Shown: positions 35,691 through 44,872 of the stretch, piece by piece | Numbering within the stretch: position 1 is the stretch's first letter | Layout of the letters: the number at the start of each line of letters is the position of its first letter | Assembly (NCBI GenBank): GCA_050110875.1 | Contig: CP188828.1 | Location: 1,922,001 to 1,986,000, forward strand | DNA length: 64,000 nt | DNA from: Methyloligella sp050110875 | GTDB taxonomy: Bacteria > Pseudomonadota > Alphaproteobacteria > Rhizobiales > Methyloligellaceae | Reading direction: 5' to 3' | Notes under the pieces: generated by a model | Databases searched by the model: none | The model's input: only the letters and a program-made list of their open reading frames with translations | Told to the model about the DNA's origin: nothing | Program-made: the position numbers and the translations under genes

Positions 35691-36029
35691 ATGCCGCTTT
35701 TTCCGATGCGTCGGGTAACCCCCCGCGCACTGCTTCTCGCTCTGCTTTTCGCCGGCGCCTGTATTGTCCTTGGTCTGGCCCAGCTTCAGGCAGCCCAAGC
35801 GGCTCCCCGCCCGATCTGCACCGTGGAAACCGAAAAGGCCCGCGGCTTTGTGCGCAAAAATGTCGAACGGCGCGCCGAGGACAAGCTGCGGAAGACCCTC
35901 TCGTTGATCCGCTCGGAACGCTTGGGCCGGGTTCCCGGCCCCGCCTTCATCTCCACCGTTTGCAAGACCGATAAAGCGCTCGTGGTCTGCACCAGCGCGA
36001 TCACGATTTGCGGATCGCTCCAGCGCTAG
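35691..36029 (+). CDS. Small secreted protein with three C-terminal cysteines
   Basis: 112 residues from the ATG at 35691 (GGGAGG upstream). Signal peptide (MRRVTPRALLLALLFAG start) with cleavage near AAQAAP. The mature part has a basic helix (KARGFVRKNVERRAEDKLRK) and ends STVCKTDKALVVCTSAITIC. No family recognised. Confidence 0.7.
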   Translation: MPLFPMRRVTPRALLLALLFAGACIVLGLAQLQAAQAAPRPICTVETEKARGFVRKNVERRAEDKLRKTLSLIRSERLGRVPGPAFISTVCKTDKALVVCTSAITICGSLQR

Positions 36030-36141
36030 AGGAGTCCGGTCCGTAAAATTTGCGGCACTTGGCTCACCCGACCGTAAGAGCACAGAGCGTAGAGTTGTGG
36101 GATTGGCGTGAACCTATTTCGGGGCAGGGAGTTTATTCGTC

Positions 36142-36411
36142 ATGCTGACCCTCCACTCTATGCGCGACACCGTATTGCTCGCAGGCCTGGCCTTCGCGTT
36201 CTGCTTGGCGTTTCCAGCCGGCGAGGCGGAAGCGCGCGACGGGCTGTTCGGCAAGCAATGGTCGGGCGATATCGGCGGGTACAGCACCAACCGCCGACAG
36301 ATTCTCGGGCTCGACGAGATGCCGCCACCGCCCCGCGATTTCGGCCCCCATTTCGACTACCAGCCCTACCCGCTGGAAGGCGGCGTGAACAAAGCGCCTT
36401 ACATGCACTAG
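36142..36411 (+). CDS. Small secreted protein
   Basis: 89 residues from the ATG at 36142. Signal peptide with cleavage near GEAEAR. The mature part is Pro/Tyr/Gly-rich (QWSGDIGGYSTNRRQI, PPPPRDFGPHFDYQPYP). No family recognised. Confidence 0.68.
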   Translation: MLTLHSMRDTVLLAGLAFAFCLAFPAGEAEARDGLFGKQWSGDIGGYSTNRRQILGLDEMPPPPRDFGPHFDYQPYPLEGGVNKAPYMH

Positions 36412-36697
36412 CCCCGCAGGTACTCGCCCCGAAAGCCTCTCCATCAAGACGCTTCGTGATGCCCGGCAGCGCCTATTTCGAGGCACGGACGCCATGCCGA
36501 CAGCCCATCAATGAGGCTTGCGCTTTTCGCTGCCCCACTCATACACTATTGGCGCTTTTCGGGCCTGGATGCGAACCCGGATCGACACGAAGAGCGGCTC
36601 CGGTGGAGCGGCAGCGAGGTCTTTTCCGTTCCAGACATGCCTGATGTGACGCGAGTCGCCTCGTTGCAGGCGAGTTGGAAGGGAAAAGGAGCGTCCC

Positions 36698-36913
36698 ATG
36701 CGCCAGAACGGGACCGTAAAGTTCTTCAATCATTCACGTGGCTTCGGATTCATTACGCCGGACGATGGCGGCAAGGATGTCTTTCTGCACATCTCCGCCC
36801 TGCAGCGTTCCGGTCTGCCGGCTCTCGATGAGGGCGCACGGGTAACCTTCGAGACGGAACCCGATCGCCGCGGCAAGGGCCCGCAGGCGGTCAACGTTCA
36901 GCTCGGCGAATAA
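36698..36913 (+). CDS. cspA: Cold-shock domain protein
   Basis: 71 residues, a single cold-shock OB fold with RNA-binding motifs RGFGFI (RNP1) and VFLHI (RNP2). It binds single-stranded RNA or DNA as an RNA chaperone. The start follows AAAAGGAG. The 286-base upstream gap may contain a long leader, as is usual for cold-shock genes. It is followed by a clear terminator. Confidence 0.95.
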   Translation: MRQNGTVKFFNHSRGFGFITPDDGGKDVFLHISALQRSGLPALDEGARVTFETEPDRRGKGPQAVNVQLGE

Positions 36914-36931
36914 TTTCGTTCCTTTGCCTTG

Positions 36932-36958
36932 AGCGGCGTCTTCCGGACGCCGCTTTCT
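36932..36958 (+). terminator. Rho-independent terminator of the cold-shock gene
   Basis: AGCGGCGTC-ttccg-GACGCCGCT, nine-base stem, followed by TTCT. Nineteen bases after the stop. Confidence 0.85.
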
Positions 36959-37016
36959 AACGCGCCGGCACGCTGCCTGGCGCGAACGCGCTTCTTCTGT
37001 TTTGATCGGAGCCGCC

Positions 37017-38468
37017 GTGATCACGCCATCCGACCCGGAAATCTCTGCCGCCGCGAATAACGATGCGGCCCTCCGTGACGCCCTCGCCCATCTCGCCGAG
37101 ACCGAGCAGGCCGCGCTCGACAGGCTGTTCGCATTCCTGAAGATACCGAGCGTCTCCACCGATCCGGCCTTCCACGATCATTGCCTGGAAGCCGCCGAAT
37201 GGTCTGCCGCTCAGCTTCGCGAGATCGGCTTCGAAGCCTCCGTCCGGCCGACCGGGGGCAAGCCTATGGTGGTCGCCCATTGGCGGCCCGCGGACGCGGC
37301 GTCCAAGCCTCACGTCTTGTTCTACGGCCATTACGACGTGCAGCCGCCCGATCCTCTGGACGAGTGGGAAACGCCCCCCTTCGAGCCGCGCATCGCCGAG
37401 CATCCCACCCACGGCAAGGTGATCACCGCCCGCGGCGCCTCGGACGACAAGGGCCAGGTCATGACCTTCATCGAGGCCTGCCGCGCCTTTATCGAGACCT
37501 CCGGCAGCCTGCCCGTCGCCGTCACCGTGCTGCTCGAGGGCGAGGAGGAATCCGGCAGCCCCTCCCTCGCTCCCTTCCTCGCCGAGACCGGCGAAGAGCT
37601 GAAGGCCGACATCGCCCTGGTCTGCGACACCAATCAGTGGGACGGCGACACGCCTGCCGTCACCGCCTTCCTGCGGGGACTCGCCTTCTCCGAAGTCACC
37701 GTCACCGGCCCGTCTCGCGATCTTCATTCCGGGCTTTATGGCGGTCCGGTCCGCAATCCGATCGAAACCCTCTGCACCATGCTTGGTGCGCTGCGCGGTC
37801 CCGACGGCCGCATCGCCATCCCCGGCTTCTACGATGGCGTCACCGAGCCCTCCCAGGAGCAGCGCGACGAATGGCGGGCGCTCGGTTTCGACGAATCTGC
37901 CTTTCTCGCCGAGATCGGCCTTGTCGAGGCGGCCGGCGAAGACCGCTATAGCCTGCTCGAGCAGCTCTGGGCCCGGCCGACCGTCGAGATCAACGGCATC
38001 TATGGCGGCTATACGGGCGTCGGCACCAAGACGGTGATCCCGAACCAGGCATCGGCCAAGATTTCCTTCCGCCTCGTGCCCGGCCAGGATCCGCAACGGG
38101 TCATCACCGGCTTCCACCAATTCATCGATCAGCGTCTGCCCAAGGACGCCCGCGCCCACTTCACCGGCGAAGGCGGCGCGCCGGCCGTCGGCTTCGACAT
38201 GACGAGCGCGCCGTTCCAGGCCGCGACCCAGGCCCTCCAGGACGAATGGGCGGTGCCGCCCATCCGGCTCGGCTGCGGCGCCTCCATTCCGATCGTGGAA
38301 TCCTTCCGCTCCGCCCTCGGCATGGATGCCCTGCTGATCGGCTTCGCCCTACCCGACGACCGCATCCACGCGCCGAACGAGAAGTACAATCTCAAGAGCT
38401 TCGTGAAGGGTGCCCGCAGCTGGGCCCGTATTCTGAACACCTTGGCCGAGACGGCGAACGATGCGTAA
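37017..38468 (+). CDS. M20-family metallopeptidase (dipeptidase)
   Basis: 483 residues from GTG at 37017, preceded by CGGAG at six bases (a TTG at 37002 is in frame). Metal and catalytic residues: GHYDVQP (His105, Asp107), RGASDDKGQ (Asp143), LEGEEESGS (Glu176/177). The insert domain follows (LHSGLYGGPVRNP). The enzyme is a di-zinc cytosolic peptidase similar to dipeptidase/CNDP-type members. Its last eight bases overlap the next gene. Confidence 0.93.
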   Translation: MITPSDPEISAAANNDAALRDALAHLAETEQAALDRLFAFLKIPSVSTDPAFHDHCLEAAEWSAAQLREIGFEASVRPTGGKPMVVAHWRPADAASKPHVLFYGHYDVQPPDPLDEWETPPFEPRIAEHPTHGKVITARGASDDKGQVMTFIEACRAFIETSGSLPVAVTVLLEGEEESGSPSLAPFLAETGEELKADIALVCDTNQWDGDTPAVTAFLRGLAFSEVTVTGPSRDLHSGLYGGPVRNPIETLCTMLGALRGPDGRIAIPGFYDGVTEPSQEQRDEWRALGFDESAFLAEIGLVEAAGEDRYSLLEQLWARPTVEINGIYGGYTGVGTKTVIPNQASAKISFRLVPGQDPQRVITGFHQFIDQRLPKDARAHFTGEGGAPAVGFDMTSAPFQAATQALQDEWAVPPIRLGCGASIPIVESFRSALGMDALLIGFALPDDRIHAPNEKYNLKSFVKGARSWARILNTLAETANDA

Positions 38469-39147
38469 GAGCACTCTCGCCGTCTGCCTCGTCACGGGCC
38501 TTGCCGCATGCCTCGCCTTGCTCGCTGCCAGCGCTCAAGCCGAGCGCCATCATCGCCGGGACGAGCCTGGCGATTTCGAGTACTATGCGTTGGTCCTGAG
38601 TTGGGCGCCCACCTATTGCGACCATGAAGGCCGCCGTAGGGGTCACGATCAATGCGACGGCGATCTATCCGACAGCTTCGTCCTGCACGGGCTTTGGCCG
38701 CAACATAAGAAGGGCTGGCCGTCCGAGTGCTACGAGGGCCGCCGTCCCTGGATCCCGCGACCGGTGCTCGACGAGATGAAAGGCATCATGCCGAGCCAGG
38801 GACTCGTGATCCACGAATACCGCGTGCACGGCACCTGCTCCGGTCTCGGTCCGGAGGATTACTTCGACGCCGCCCGTGCCCTGTACGAGAAGGTCGCCAT
38901 ACCGCCTGCCCTGGAGGATCCCCAAGCGGATCTCATCTCCTCGCCGAGAAAGATCGAGTCGGCCTTCATGGCCGCCAACGACTGGCTCACCGCGCCGATG
39001 ATCTCCATCGCCTGCCGGTCCGGCGATTTCTACGAAGTGCAGATCTGCTTCGACAAGGATCTGACGCCACGCCATTGCGGCGCCAATCAGGACCAGCAGC
39101 GGCTTTGTCCGTTGCCGCGGATCGACGTCCCGGCCGACCCAGGATAG
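38461..39147 (+). CDS. Ribonuclease T2 family protein
   Basis: 228 residues. Signal peptide (cleaved near SAQAER). Active-site segment I SFVLHGLWPQ (His76) and segment II HEYRVHGTC (His118, Glu119, His123). In most members the residue before the second His is Lys; here it is Val122. Six to eight cysteines suggest disulfides. T2 enzymes degrade RNA in the periplasm or medium through 2',3'-cyclic intermediates. It overlaps the M20 gene by eight bases, so the two are translated from one message. Confidence 0.9.
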   Translation: MRKSTLAVCLVTGLAACLALLAASAQAERHHRRDEPGDFEYYALVLSWAPTYCDHEGRRRGHDQCDGDLSDSFVLHGLWPQHKKGWPSECYEGRRPWIPRPVLDEMKGIMPSQGLVIHEYRVHGTCSGLGPEDYFDAARALYEKVAIPPALEDPQADLISSPRKIESAFMAANDWLTAPMISIACRSGDFYEVQICFDKDLTPRHCGANQDQQRLCPLPRIDVPADPG

Positions 39148-39183
39148 CCGCTTGGAGAAGCAGCTTCCTGGCCGGCACGCCGT

Positions 39184-39870
39184 CTAGAAGCGATACGACA
39201 GAGAACCGCGATAGGTGTTCGTGCTGTTGTCGAACTTCACGTTCCCGCCGGGATAGGAGACCGTTTCCGATCCGAAATCGGTGTACTGGTAATCGAAGCG
39301 GAAGCTCCAATCCTGTGTGAGCGCGACCTCCGCGCCGCCACCGACATTCCAGCCGAAATCCGCCCCGCTATCGCTCTTGCCGCCCGGGCCTTTGACCTTC
39401 ACCTCCGTGTCGGCCACCGAGATACCGGCCGTGCCGAAGATCAGCAATTGCGGAATCACGGTCACGCCGGCCTTCAACTTGAAGTCGCCGGTCGAGCCGA
39501 TGCTGGAGCGGGCGCGATAAAGACCGCCGCCGATATCCTTGCTCGTGGAAACTTCGCCGAGCAGCAGATCGGCTTCCGCACCGTAAACGATCTGGCCGTT
39601 CTGGATGTTGTAGCCGCCGGAGATACCGCCGGTAAAATCGCTGCCGGAGAAATCGTCGGTCACGTTGGTCGAGCTGTTGAGGCTCCGTCCACCCAATGTC
39701 GCGCCGAGCCACCAGCCCTGAAACATCGCACCACCGTAGCTCGGGCCTGAATCGTACATCGATCCGCCATAGGGATCGCCGTAAACCTGCGCCTTCGCTT
39801 GTGTCGTCACGGAAGCGGAAAGCGTCAGGACGGCCGCGGCGCAAGCGGCCCTGCTCCATCCCATACCCAT
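39184..39870 (-). CDS. Outer membrane beta-barrel protein (Omp25/porin-family type)
   Basis: 228 residues with a signal peptide cleaved near TQAKAQ. Gly-rich extracellular loops and repeated amphipathic strands follow, ending with an aromatic barrel C-terminus (TYRGSLSYRF, C-terminal Phe). FRFDYQYTDFGSETVSY matches the C-terminal strands of Hyphomicrobiales Omp25-like proteins. It is a structural or adhesion-type outer membrane protein rather than an open porin. Confidence 0.87.
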   Translation of the reverse strand: MGMGWSRAACAAAVLTLSASVTTQAKAQVYGDPYGGSMYDSGPSYGGAMFQGWWLGATLGGRSLNSSTNVTDDFSGSDFTGGISGGYNIQNGQIVYGAEADLLLGEVSTSKDIGGGLYRARSSIGSTGDFKLKAGVTVIPQLLIFGTAGISVADTEVKVKGPGGKSDSGADFGWNVGGGAEVALTQDWSFRFDYQYTDFGSETVSYPGGNVKFDNSTNTYRGSLSYRF

Positions 39871-40176
39871 GTTGAAACTCCCTCAGATCGGGCCTCCAAC
39901 GCGATGTGCCCCAACGCGCGGCAGGCCGTGAACTCCCTCGGATGGAGGTGAGCGTAGTCATCATCCCTTACGGAAGGTTAAGGGCTGAGGGGGTCATCTT
40001 TTGGTAGCGTTAAGAACGCGTTAGCGCCGATGTCAGACCGGCACGAAAGACCGTCCGGTCCCTGCCCGGCGTGGCTCGCCGGCTAGAAAATTACCGGCTG
40101 AAAAGCATGTCGCCCAAAAGAAAAGGGGCACCCCGCGGGGCGCCCCTTGACTTGAGTATGTTCGGTTTCGGCTGTC
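39871..40176. other. Intergenic region between two outer membrane protein genes
   Basis: About 300 bases. It includes the upstream region of the Omp25-like gene and, at 40114-40150, the terminator of the TorF-like gene. No coding sequence supported. Confidence 0.5.
40114..40150 (-). terminator. Rho-independent terminator of the TorF-like gene
   Basis: Read on the minus strand, AAGGGGC...GCCCCTT arms enclose a CCCC/GGGG pair, a GC-rich hairpin of about 11 pairs, followed by TTTTCTTTT. It lies about 25 bases after the stop. Confidence 0.85.
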
Positions 40177-40920
40177 TTAGAAGGAGGCCGAAAGCGTACC
40201 CACGACCCGCTCGTCGGAGATGTCGGTGTCGACATCGGTATCCCAGTAGCGGATGTCGAGAGCGAACATGTCTTCCTTGTAGAAGCCGAGCGTCAGGCCG
40301 ACATTCCAGTAGGTGTAGTCGCCGTCAGAGTCATCCGTGTAGGTACCGACCGTACCGCCGAGGGTCGGGGTGAAGATGGACACCTTGTCGAAGGTGTAAC
40401 CGGCCGTACCCTCGAAGACCCAGTAATCGTAACCGCTGACTTCGGCGTAGGTGGTGAAACCGAGGGCCAGCTTGTCGTCCATGAAGGTCTTGGAGACGCC
40501 GCCATAAGCTTCCCAGAGGTCATCCGTTTCGCCGCCCGGATAGGTATAGGCCACGATACCGAAATCCCAGTCCAGACCGAAGAAGGTCGGGGTGATACCG
40601 GCGTAGTAGTCGATCTCGATGTGATCGTCGCCGCCGAAATCGACATTCGAGGCCCACGCACCGGCGTAGAAGATGTTGTAGGTAGCGTCGAAGCCGCCCT
40701 GGATGGCCGGATCGTTACCGGTCTGCGAGATGCCGCGGAACATATAGTCCGTGGTCAGAGCGACATTGGCCGAAAGTTCCAGCTCGTGGCTGGGCGAAGC
40801 GGCCTCGACAACCGGCATCGGCTCATAAAGACCACCGGCCGAGGCGGAGGTCGCGAAAACGACCGCACCGGCGGCGAAAAGTCCTGACTTCACAATCCCT
40901 GCATAGCTGCGCCGAGCCAT
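40177..40920 (-). CDS. TorF-family putative porin
   Basis: 247 residues from the ATG at 40920 (AACAGGAGA upstream). Signal peptide with cleavage near SASAGG. Domain pattern VALTTDYMFRGISQTGNDPA, a Gly/Asp-rich periplasm-side turn set and the terminal strand RVVGTLSASF match the TorF (TIGR02001) barrels. Proposed role is uptake of small solutes across the outer membrane; substrate unknown. A strong terminator and a long upstream region suggest high, regulated expression. Confidence 0.9.
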   Translation of the reverse strand: MARRSYAGIVKSGLFAAGAVVFATSASAGGLYEPMPVVEAASPSHELELSANVALTTDYMFRGISQTGNDPAIQGGFDATYNIFYAGAWASNVDFGGDDHIEIDYYAGITPTFFGLDWDFGIVAYTYPGGETDDLWEAYGGVSKTFMDDKLALGFTTYAEVSGYDYWVFEGTAGYTFDKVSIFTPTLGGTVGTYTDDSDGDYTYWNVGLTLGFYKEDMFALDIRYWDTDVDTDISDERVVGTLSASF

Positions 40921-41378
40921 ATCAGTTCTCCTGTTCTTAAGTCCCTGCATTACCCTTTTTTGACGGAGAGCAGGCCAGCAAGCAGCCCGGCACTCCCTGT
41001 GTCCCGGTTACAATACTGGACACCTTCAACCCGGCAACGGAAAAGCATTGGTTTTTCGAAAGAAACCGGCGAGTGTGACCATCTTGCAATGATTTTCCTG
41101 CAATTGAACACGGTTTAGGCTTTTGGATACACATCGCACGCAGACGCGTTGGCAGAACTGCCCATAATTCCGGCAATTGCTCGCGGACGGAGCGGAATAC
41201 GAAGCGTTGCGCTACGGCAAGACCTTAGCGGCGGCGTTTCATCTGAGTCGCGAAGACGTCATCTGACCGCCTTGTTCCGCCGCGAACCGATACCTAGAAT
41301 CGATTCCGACCTCTGTCGCCGGGCGATTCCGGAGAATCGTCCGACTCTTTCCGCCATTCGCCGAAAGTCCGAGCCGCA
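40921..41378. other. Intergenic region upstream of TorF-like gene and SDR gene
   Basis: About 460 bases between divergent genes. No credible protein or RNA gene. On the minus strand a possible promoter TTGCCG-N16-TATTGT lies near 41000-41030 for the TorF gene; the match is weak. The SDR gene start (41379) lacks a strong ribosome site. Confidence 0.4.
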
Positions 41379-42116
41379 ATGACCTCTCAGAACTCACCCG
41401 GCACCGTGCTCGTGACCGGCGCGGGCCGCCGCCTCGGCCAGGCCATCGCTCGCGATTTCGCATCCCGGGGCTGGCGCGTCGCCGCCCATTACCATCGTTC
41501 CGGCGAAGGCGCGGCCGCGCTGGTCGCCGAAATACGCGACTCCGGCGGCGAGGCGGCTGCCATCGAAGCCGATCTGACGGATGCCACGTCCCCCGCCCGC
41601 CTCGTCGCGGCTTGTGTCGAAGCCCTCGGCCCGGCGACCTGCCTCGTCAACAACGCCGCCCAATACGAGTGGGATACCCTTCAATCCATGACGCAGGAAA
41701 GCTGGGAGGACCATATGAACCTCGATCTACGGGCCCCCGTCTTCCTCACCCAGGCCTTTGCCGCCCAGCTGCCCGAAGGCGCGCAAGGAGCCGTGATCAA
41801 CGTCCTCGACCAGAAGGTCTGGCGGCCGAACCCGGCCTTCTTCTCGTATTCGGTGGCGAAATCCGCCCTCTGGAGCGCCACCAAGCTCATGGCTCAGGCC
41901 CTCGCGCCGCGGATCCGCGTGAATGCCGTCGGCCCGGGACCGGTGTTCCAAAGCCGTCATCAAACCGAAACGGAGTTCGAGGCGGAATGCGCCACCACCT
42001 TGCTCGGCCAAGGCATCCTGCCGGAGCAAATCTGCGCCGCCATCCGGCTTTTGGTGGAGACGCCGAGCCTGACCGGTCAGATGATCGCCGTGGATAGCGG
42101 CCAGCATCTGGCATGA
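41379..42116 (+). CDS. folM: SDR-family reductase, pteridine reductase/FolM-like
   Basis: 245 residues. Nucleotide motif TGAGRRLG (13-20) with Arg residues that suit NADPH, followed by AAHYHRS. The catalytic set is Asp144, Tyr157 and Lys161 (NVLDQKVWRP ... SYSVAK). Most short-chain dehydrogenases have Ser where this one has Asp. The Asp-X12-Tyr-X3-Lys set is that of pteridine reductase PTR1 and FolM, which reduce dihydromonapterin or biopterin/folate. Substrate is inferred. Next to uvrC. Confidence 0.75.
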   Translation: MTSQNSPGTVLVTGAGRRLGQAIARDFASRGWRVAAHYHRSGEGAAALVAEIRDSGGEAAAIEADLTDATSPARLVAACVEALGPATCLVNNAAQYEWDTLQSMTQESWEDHMNLDLRAPVFLTQAFAAQLPEGAQGAVINVLDQKVWRPNPAFFSYSVAKSALWSATKLMAQALAPRIRVNAVGPGPVFQSRHQTETEFEAECATTLLGQGILPEQICAAIRLLVETPSLTGQMIAVDSGQHLA

Positions 42117-42237
42117 CGATAATGTGACGGCGCCAGCGCCGCGCCGGCCCTTGCAGGGCACGGCATTGCGCCCCACCCTTCCCTAAGAGGAACGGGCAGA
42201 CTATTCCCATTGGGCAAAAGCGCCCTAAATCAAGACC

Positions 42238-44157
42238 ATGTCCGCTGAATCATCCGAAAGCGCAGAGTCCTCGCTTCTATCGCGTGCCGCCGATGCCGTG
42301 CGCGCGCCCCAGACCGGGGCCGAGGTCATCGCGCGCTATGCCAAGAATGCGCCCCCCGGGCCCGGCGTCTATCGCATGATCGACGCCAAGGGCGACGTGC
42401 TCTATGTCGGCAAGGCGCGTCATCTTAAGAAGCGGGTGCAGAGCTATACCCGCGGCACGGGCCACAACCACCGCATCATGCGGATGATCGCCGGCACCGC
42501 GTCGATGGAATTCGTGACCACAGGCACGGAAACCGAGGCGCTGCTGCTCGAAGCCAATCTGATCAAGCGGCTGAAGCCTCGCTACAACGTGGTGATGCGG
42601 GACGACAAGTCGTTCCCCTTCATCCTGATCGCCCGCGACCATCCGATCCCGCAGATCCTGAAGCATCGCGGCGCCCACAACAGGAAGGGCGATTATTTCG
42701 GCCCCTTCGCCTCGGCCGGCGCGGTCAGCCGCACCATCAACACTCTGCAGCGCGCTTTCCTGCTGCGCTCCTGCTCGGATTCCTATTTCGAGAATCGCGA
42801 CCGTCCCTGCCTGCTGTTTCAGATCAAGCGGTGCAGCGCGCCGTGCACGGGGGAGATCTCGCCGGAGGCCTATGGAGAACTGGTCGACGAGGCTCTCGGC
42901 TTCCTCACCGGCGAAAGCGACGAGGTGAAGCAGCGCCTGCACAAGCTCATGAACGTGGCGAGCGAGGCCCAGGAGTACGAGCGCGCCGCCAGCCTGCGCG
43001 ACCGCCTGACCGCCCTGTCCCACATCCAGTCGCGCCAAGGCATCAATCCGCACACGGTGAAGGAAGCGGATGTCTTCGCCGCCCATCAGGAGGCCGGCCA
43101 GACCTGCATCCAGGTCTTCTTCTTCCGCAACGGCAACAATTGGGGCAACCGCGCCTATTATCCCCGCGCCGACAAGGCGACATCCGTCGAAGAGGTGCTG
43201 GAAAGCTTCGTCGCCCAGTTCTACGACGACAAGCCGCCCCCCCGCGCCCTTCTGCTGTCCCACGAGATCGAGGGCCGCAAGCTGCTCGCCGAGGCTCTCT
43301 CGCTCAAGGCCGGACGCAAGGTCGCCGTCACCGCGCCCCAGCGCGGCGAGAAGCGCGAGTTGGTCGCCCAGGCCCTCGCCAATGCCAGAGAGGCCCTGGC
43401 CCGCCGGCTGGCCGACGTCTCGTCCCAAGCGGCAATCTTCGCCAAGCTCGCCGAACTGCTCGGCCTGGAAGAGACCCCGGAGCGCATCGAGATCTACGAC
43501 AACAGCCACATCTCCGGCACCAACGCCGTGGGCGCCATGGTGGTCGCCGGTCAAGAGGGCTTCATCAAGAGCCAGTACCGTAAGTTCAACATGCGCTCCG
43601 AAGACCTTACCCCCGGCGACGACTACGCCATGATGCGCGAGATGCTGCAGCGGCGCTTCTCGCGGCTGCTGAAGGAGAAGGACGAGGTGAGCGGCTGGTC
43701 CGCCCCCGATCTGGTTCTGATCGACGGCGGGCCCGGACAGCTTTCCGTCGCCCACGAGGTCCTGCAGGAGCTGGGCCTGGAAGAGGACATCAGGCTCGCC
43801 GCCGTCTCGAAAGGCCCCGATCGTAGCGCCGGACGCGAGCGCATCTATCAGAAAGGCAAGGACCCGATCCTTCTGGAACCGCGCGATCCCGTCCTATACT
43901 GCATCCAGACCTTGCGGGATGAAGCCCACCGCTTTGCCATCGGCGCTCATCGCACGAGACGGAAGAAGTCCATGGGGGCGTCCCCCCTCGACGATGTCCC
44001 GGGCATCGGCCCGGCGAGAAAGCGTGCCCTGCTGCAGCATTTCGGCTCCGCCAAAGCGGTCAGCCGGGCGGGTCTTGCCGATCTCGCAAATGTCGGCGGC
44101 ATCAGCGGCCAGATGGCACAGACGATCTACGACCATTTCCATGAAAGAAACGGTTGA
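42238..44157 (+). CDS. uvrC: Excinuclease ABC subunit C
   Basis: 639 residues. GIY-YIG nuclease at the N-terminus (PGVYRMIDAKGDVLYVGKAR), UVR domain (ASEAQEYERAASLRDRLTAL), RNase-H-like nuclease half with EIYDNSHISG and VLIDGGPGQL, then helix-hairpin-helix (DDVPGIGPARKRALLQHFG). UvrC makes the 3' and 5' incisions in nucleotide excision repair with UvrB, whose gene is 11 kb upstream. Followed by pgsA. Confidence 0.96.
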   Translation: MSAESSESAESSLLSRAADAVRAPQTGAEVIARYAKNAPPGPGVYRMIDAKGDVLYVGKARHLKKRVQSYTRGTGHNHRIMRMIAGTASMEFVTTGTETEALLLEANLIKRLKPRYNVVMRDDKSFPFILIARDHPIPQILKHRGAHNRKGDYFGPFASAGAVSRTINTLQRAFLLRSCSDSYFENRDRPCLLFQIKRCSAPCTGEISPEAYGELVDEALGFLTGESDEVKQRLHKLMNVASEAQEYERAASLRDRLTALSHIQSRQGINPHTVKEADVFAAHQEAGQTCIQVFFFRNGNNWGNRAYYPRADKATSVEEVLESFVAQFYDDKPPPRALLLSHEIEGRKLLAEALSLKAGRKVAVTAPQRGEKRELVAQALANAREALARRLADVSSQAAIFAKLAELLGLEETPERIEIYDNSHISGTNAVGAMVVAGQEGFIKSQYRKFNMRSEDLTPGDDYAMMREMLQRRFSRLLKEKDEVSGWSAPDLVLIDGGPGQLSVAHEVLQELGLEEDIRLAAVSKGPDRSAGRERIYQKGKDPILLEPRDPVLYCIQTLRDEAHRFAIGAHRTRRKKSMGASPLDDVPGIGPARKRALLQHFGSAKAVSRAGLADLANVGGISGQMAQTIYDHFHERNG

Positions 44158-44264
44158 GTTGCACCCCGGAAGGGATTGAGTTTGGTTGATATCGTGGTGC
44201 GTTGAACGCGGAGCACCGGGAGTTGGAATTGGAACAGTCGGCCCAGAGACGCGAAGACACAGAA

Positions 44265-44870
44265 ATGCTTGAAGAGCGATCCGTTGCGCGCGCCGACAAT
44301 CGTCTCGCCAGCCTGCCCAATGTGCTCACCTATGGGCGCATCGTGGCCGTCTTCGCCCTCGTCGGCTGCTTCTTCCTGCCGGGCGACCTGGGCAACTGGC
44401 TGGCCATGAGTATCTTCATCGCCGCCGGGGTCACCGACTTCCTCGACGGCTATTTCGCCCGCGCCTGGGGTCAGCAAAGCGCGCTGGGACGCATGCTCGA
44501 TCCCATCGCCGACAAGCTGATCGTCGCCGCCAGCCTGATGATGCTGGCCGCCGATCAGACCATCGCCGGATGGTCGCTCTGGGCCGGTGTCATTATATTG
44601 TCACGCGAGATCCTGGTATCGGGATTGCGGGAATTCCTCGGCTCCCTCGCCGTGAGCGTGCCGGTCTCGGCGCTGGCCAAATGGAAGACCACCGTCCAGA
44701 TGGTCGCCATCGGCTTCCTGCTGGCGGGCGAGGCGGGCGACAAGGTCTTCCCCTACACCACCGCGACCGGGCTGACCCTGCTGTGGATCGCCGCCATCCT
44801 CACCCTCTACACGGGATACGATTATCTGCGCGCGGCCCTGCGCCACGCCATGTCCGGGGAGGCCGAATAG
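44265..44870 (+). CDS. pgsA: CDP-diacylglycerol-glycerol-3-phosphate 3-phosphatidyltransferase
   Basis: 201 residues from the ATG at 44265 (a TTG at 44202 would add 21 residues). The CDP-alcohol phosphatidyltransferase motif DFLDGYFARAWGQQSALGRM and its continuation LDPIADK is complete (D-x2-DG-x2-AR-x8-G-x3-D-x3-D). Several membrane segments. It makes phosphatidylglycerol phosphate, the route to phosphatidylglycerol and cardiolipin. The moaD start lies three bases after its stop. Confidence 0.93.
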   Translation: MLEERSVARADNRLASLPNVLTYGRIVAVFALVGCFFLPGDLGNWLAMSIFIAAGVTDFLDGYFARAWGQQSALGRMLDPIADKLIVAASLMMLAADQTIAGWSLWAGVIILSREILVSGLREFLGSLAVSVPVSALAKWKTTVQMVAIGFLLAGEAGDKVFPYTTATGLTLLWIAAILTLYTGYDYLRAALRHAMSGEAE

Positions 44871-44872
44871 CC

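Noticed and set aside
41149..41382. A 77-residue plus-strand frame before the SDR gene
   Set aside because: Arg/Ser-rich without ribosome site; it overlaps the SDR start.
42277..43755. A 492-residue minus-strand frame opposite uvrC
   Set aside because: Shadow of uvrC in GC-rich sequence, no domains.
44202..44264. TTG start of pgsA at 44202
   Set aside because: The extra 21 residues are Glu/Arg/Gln-rich and not typical of PgsA; the ATG at 44265 is closer to the family start.
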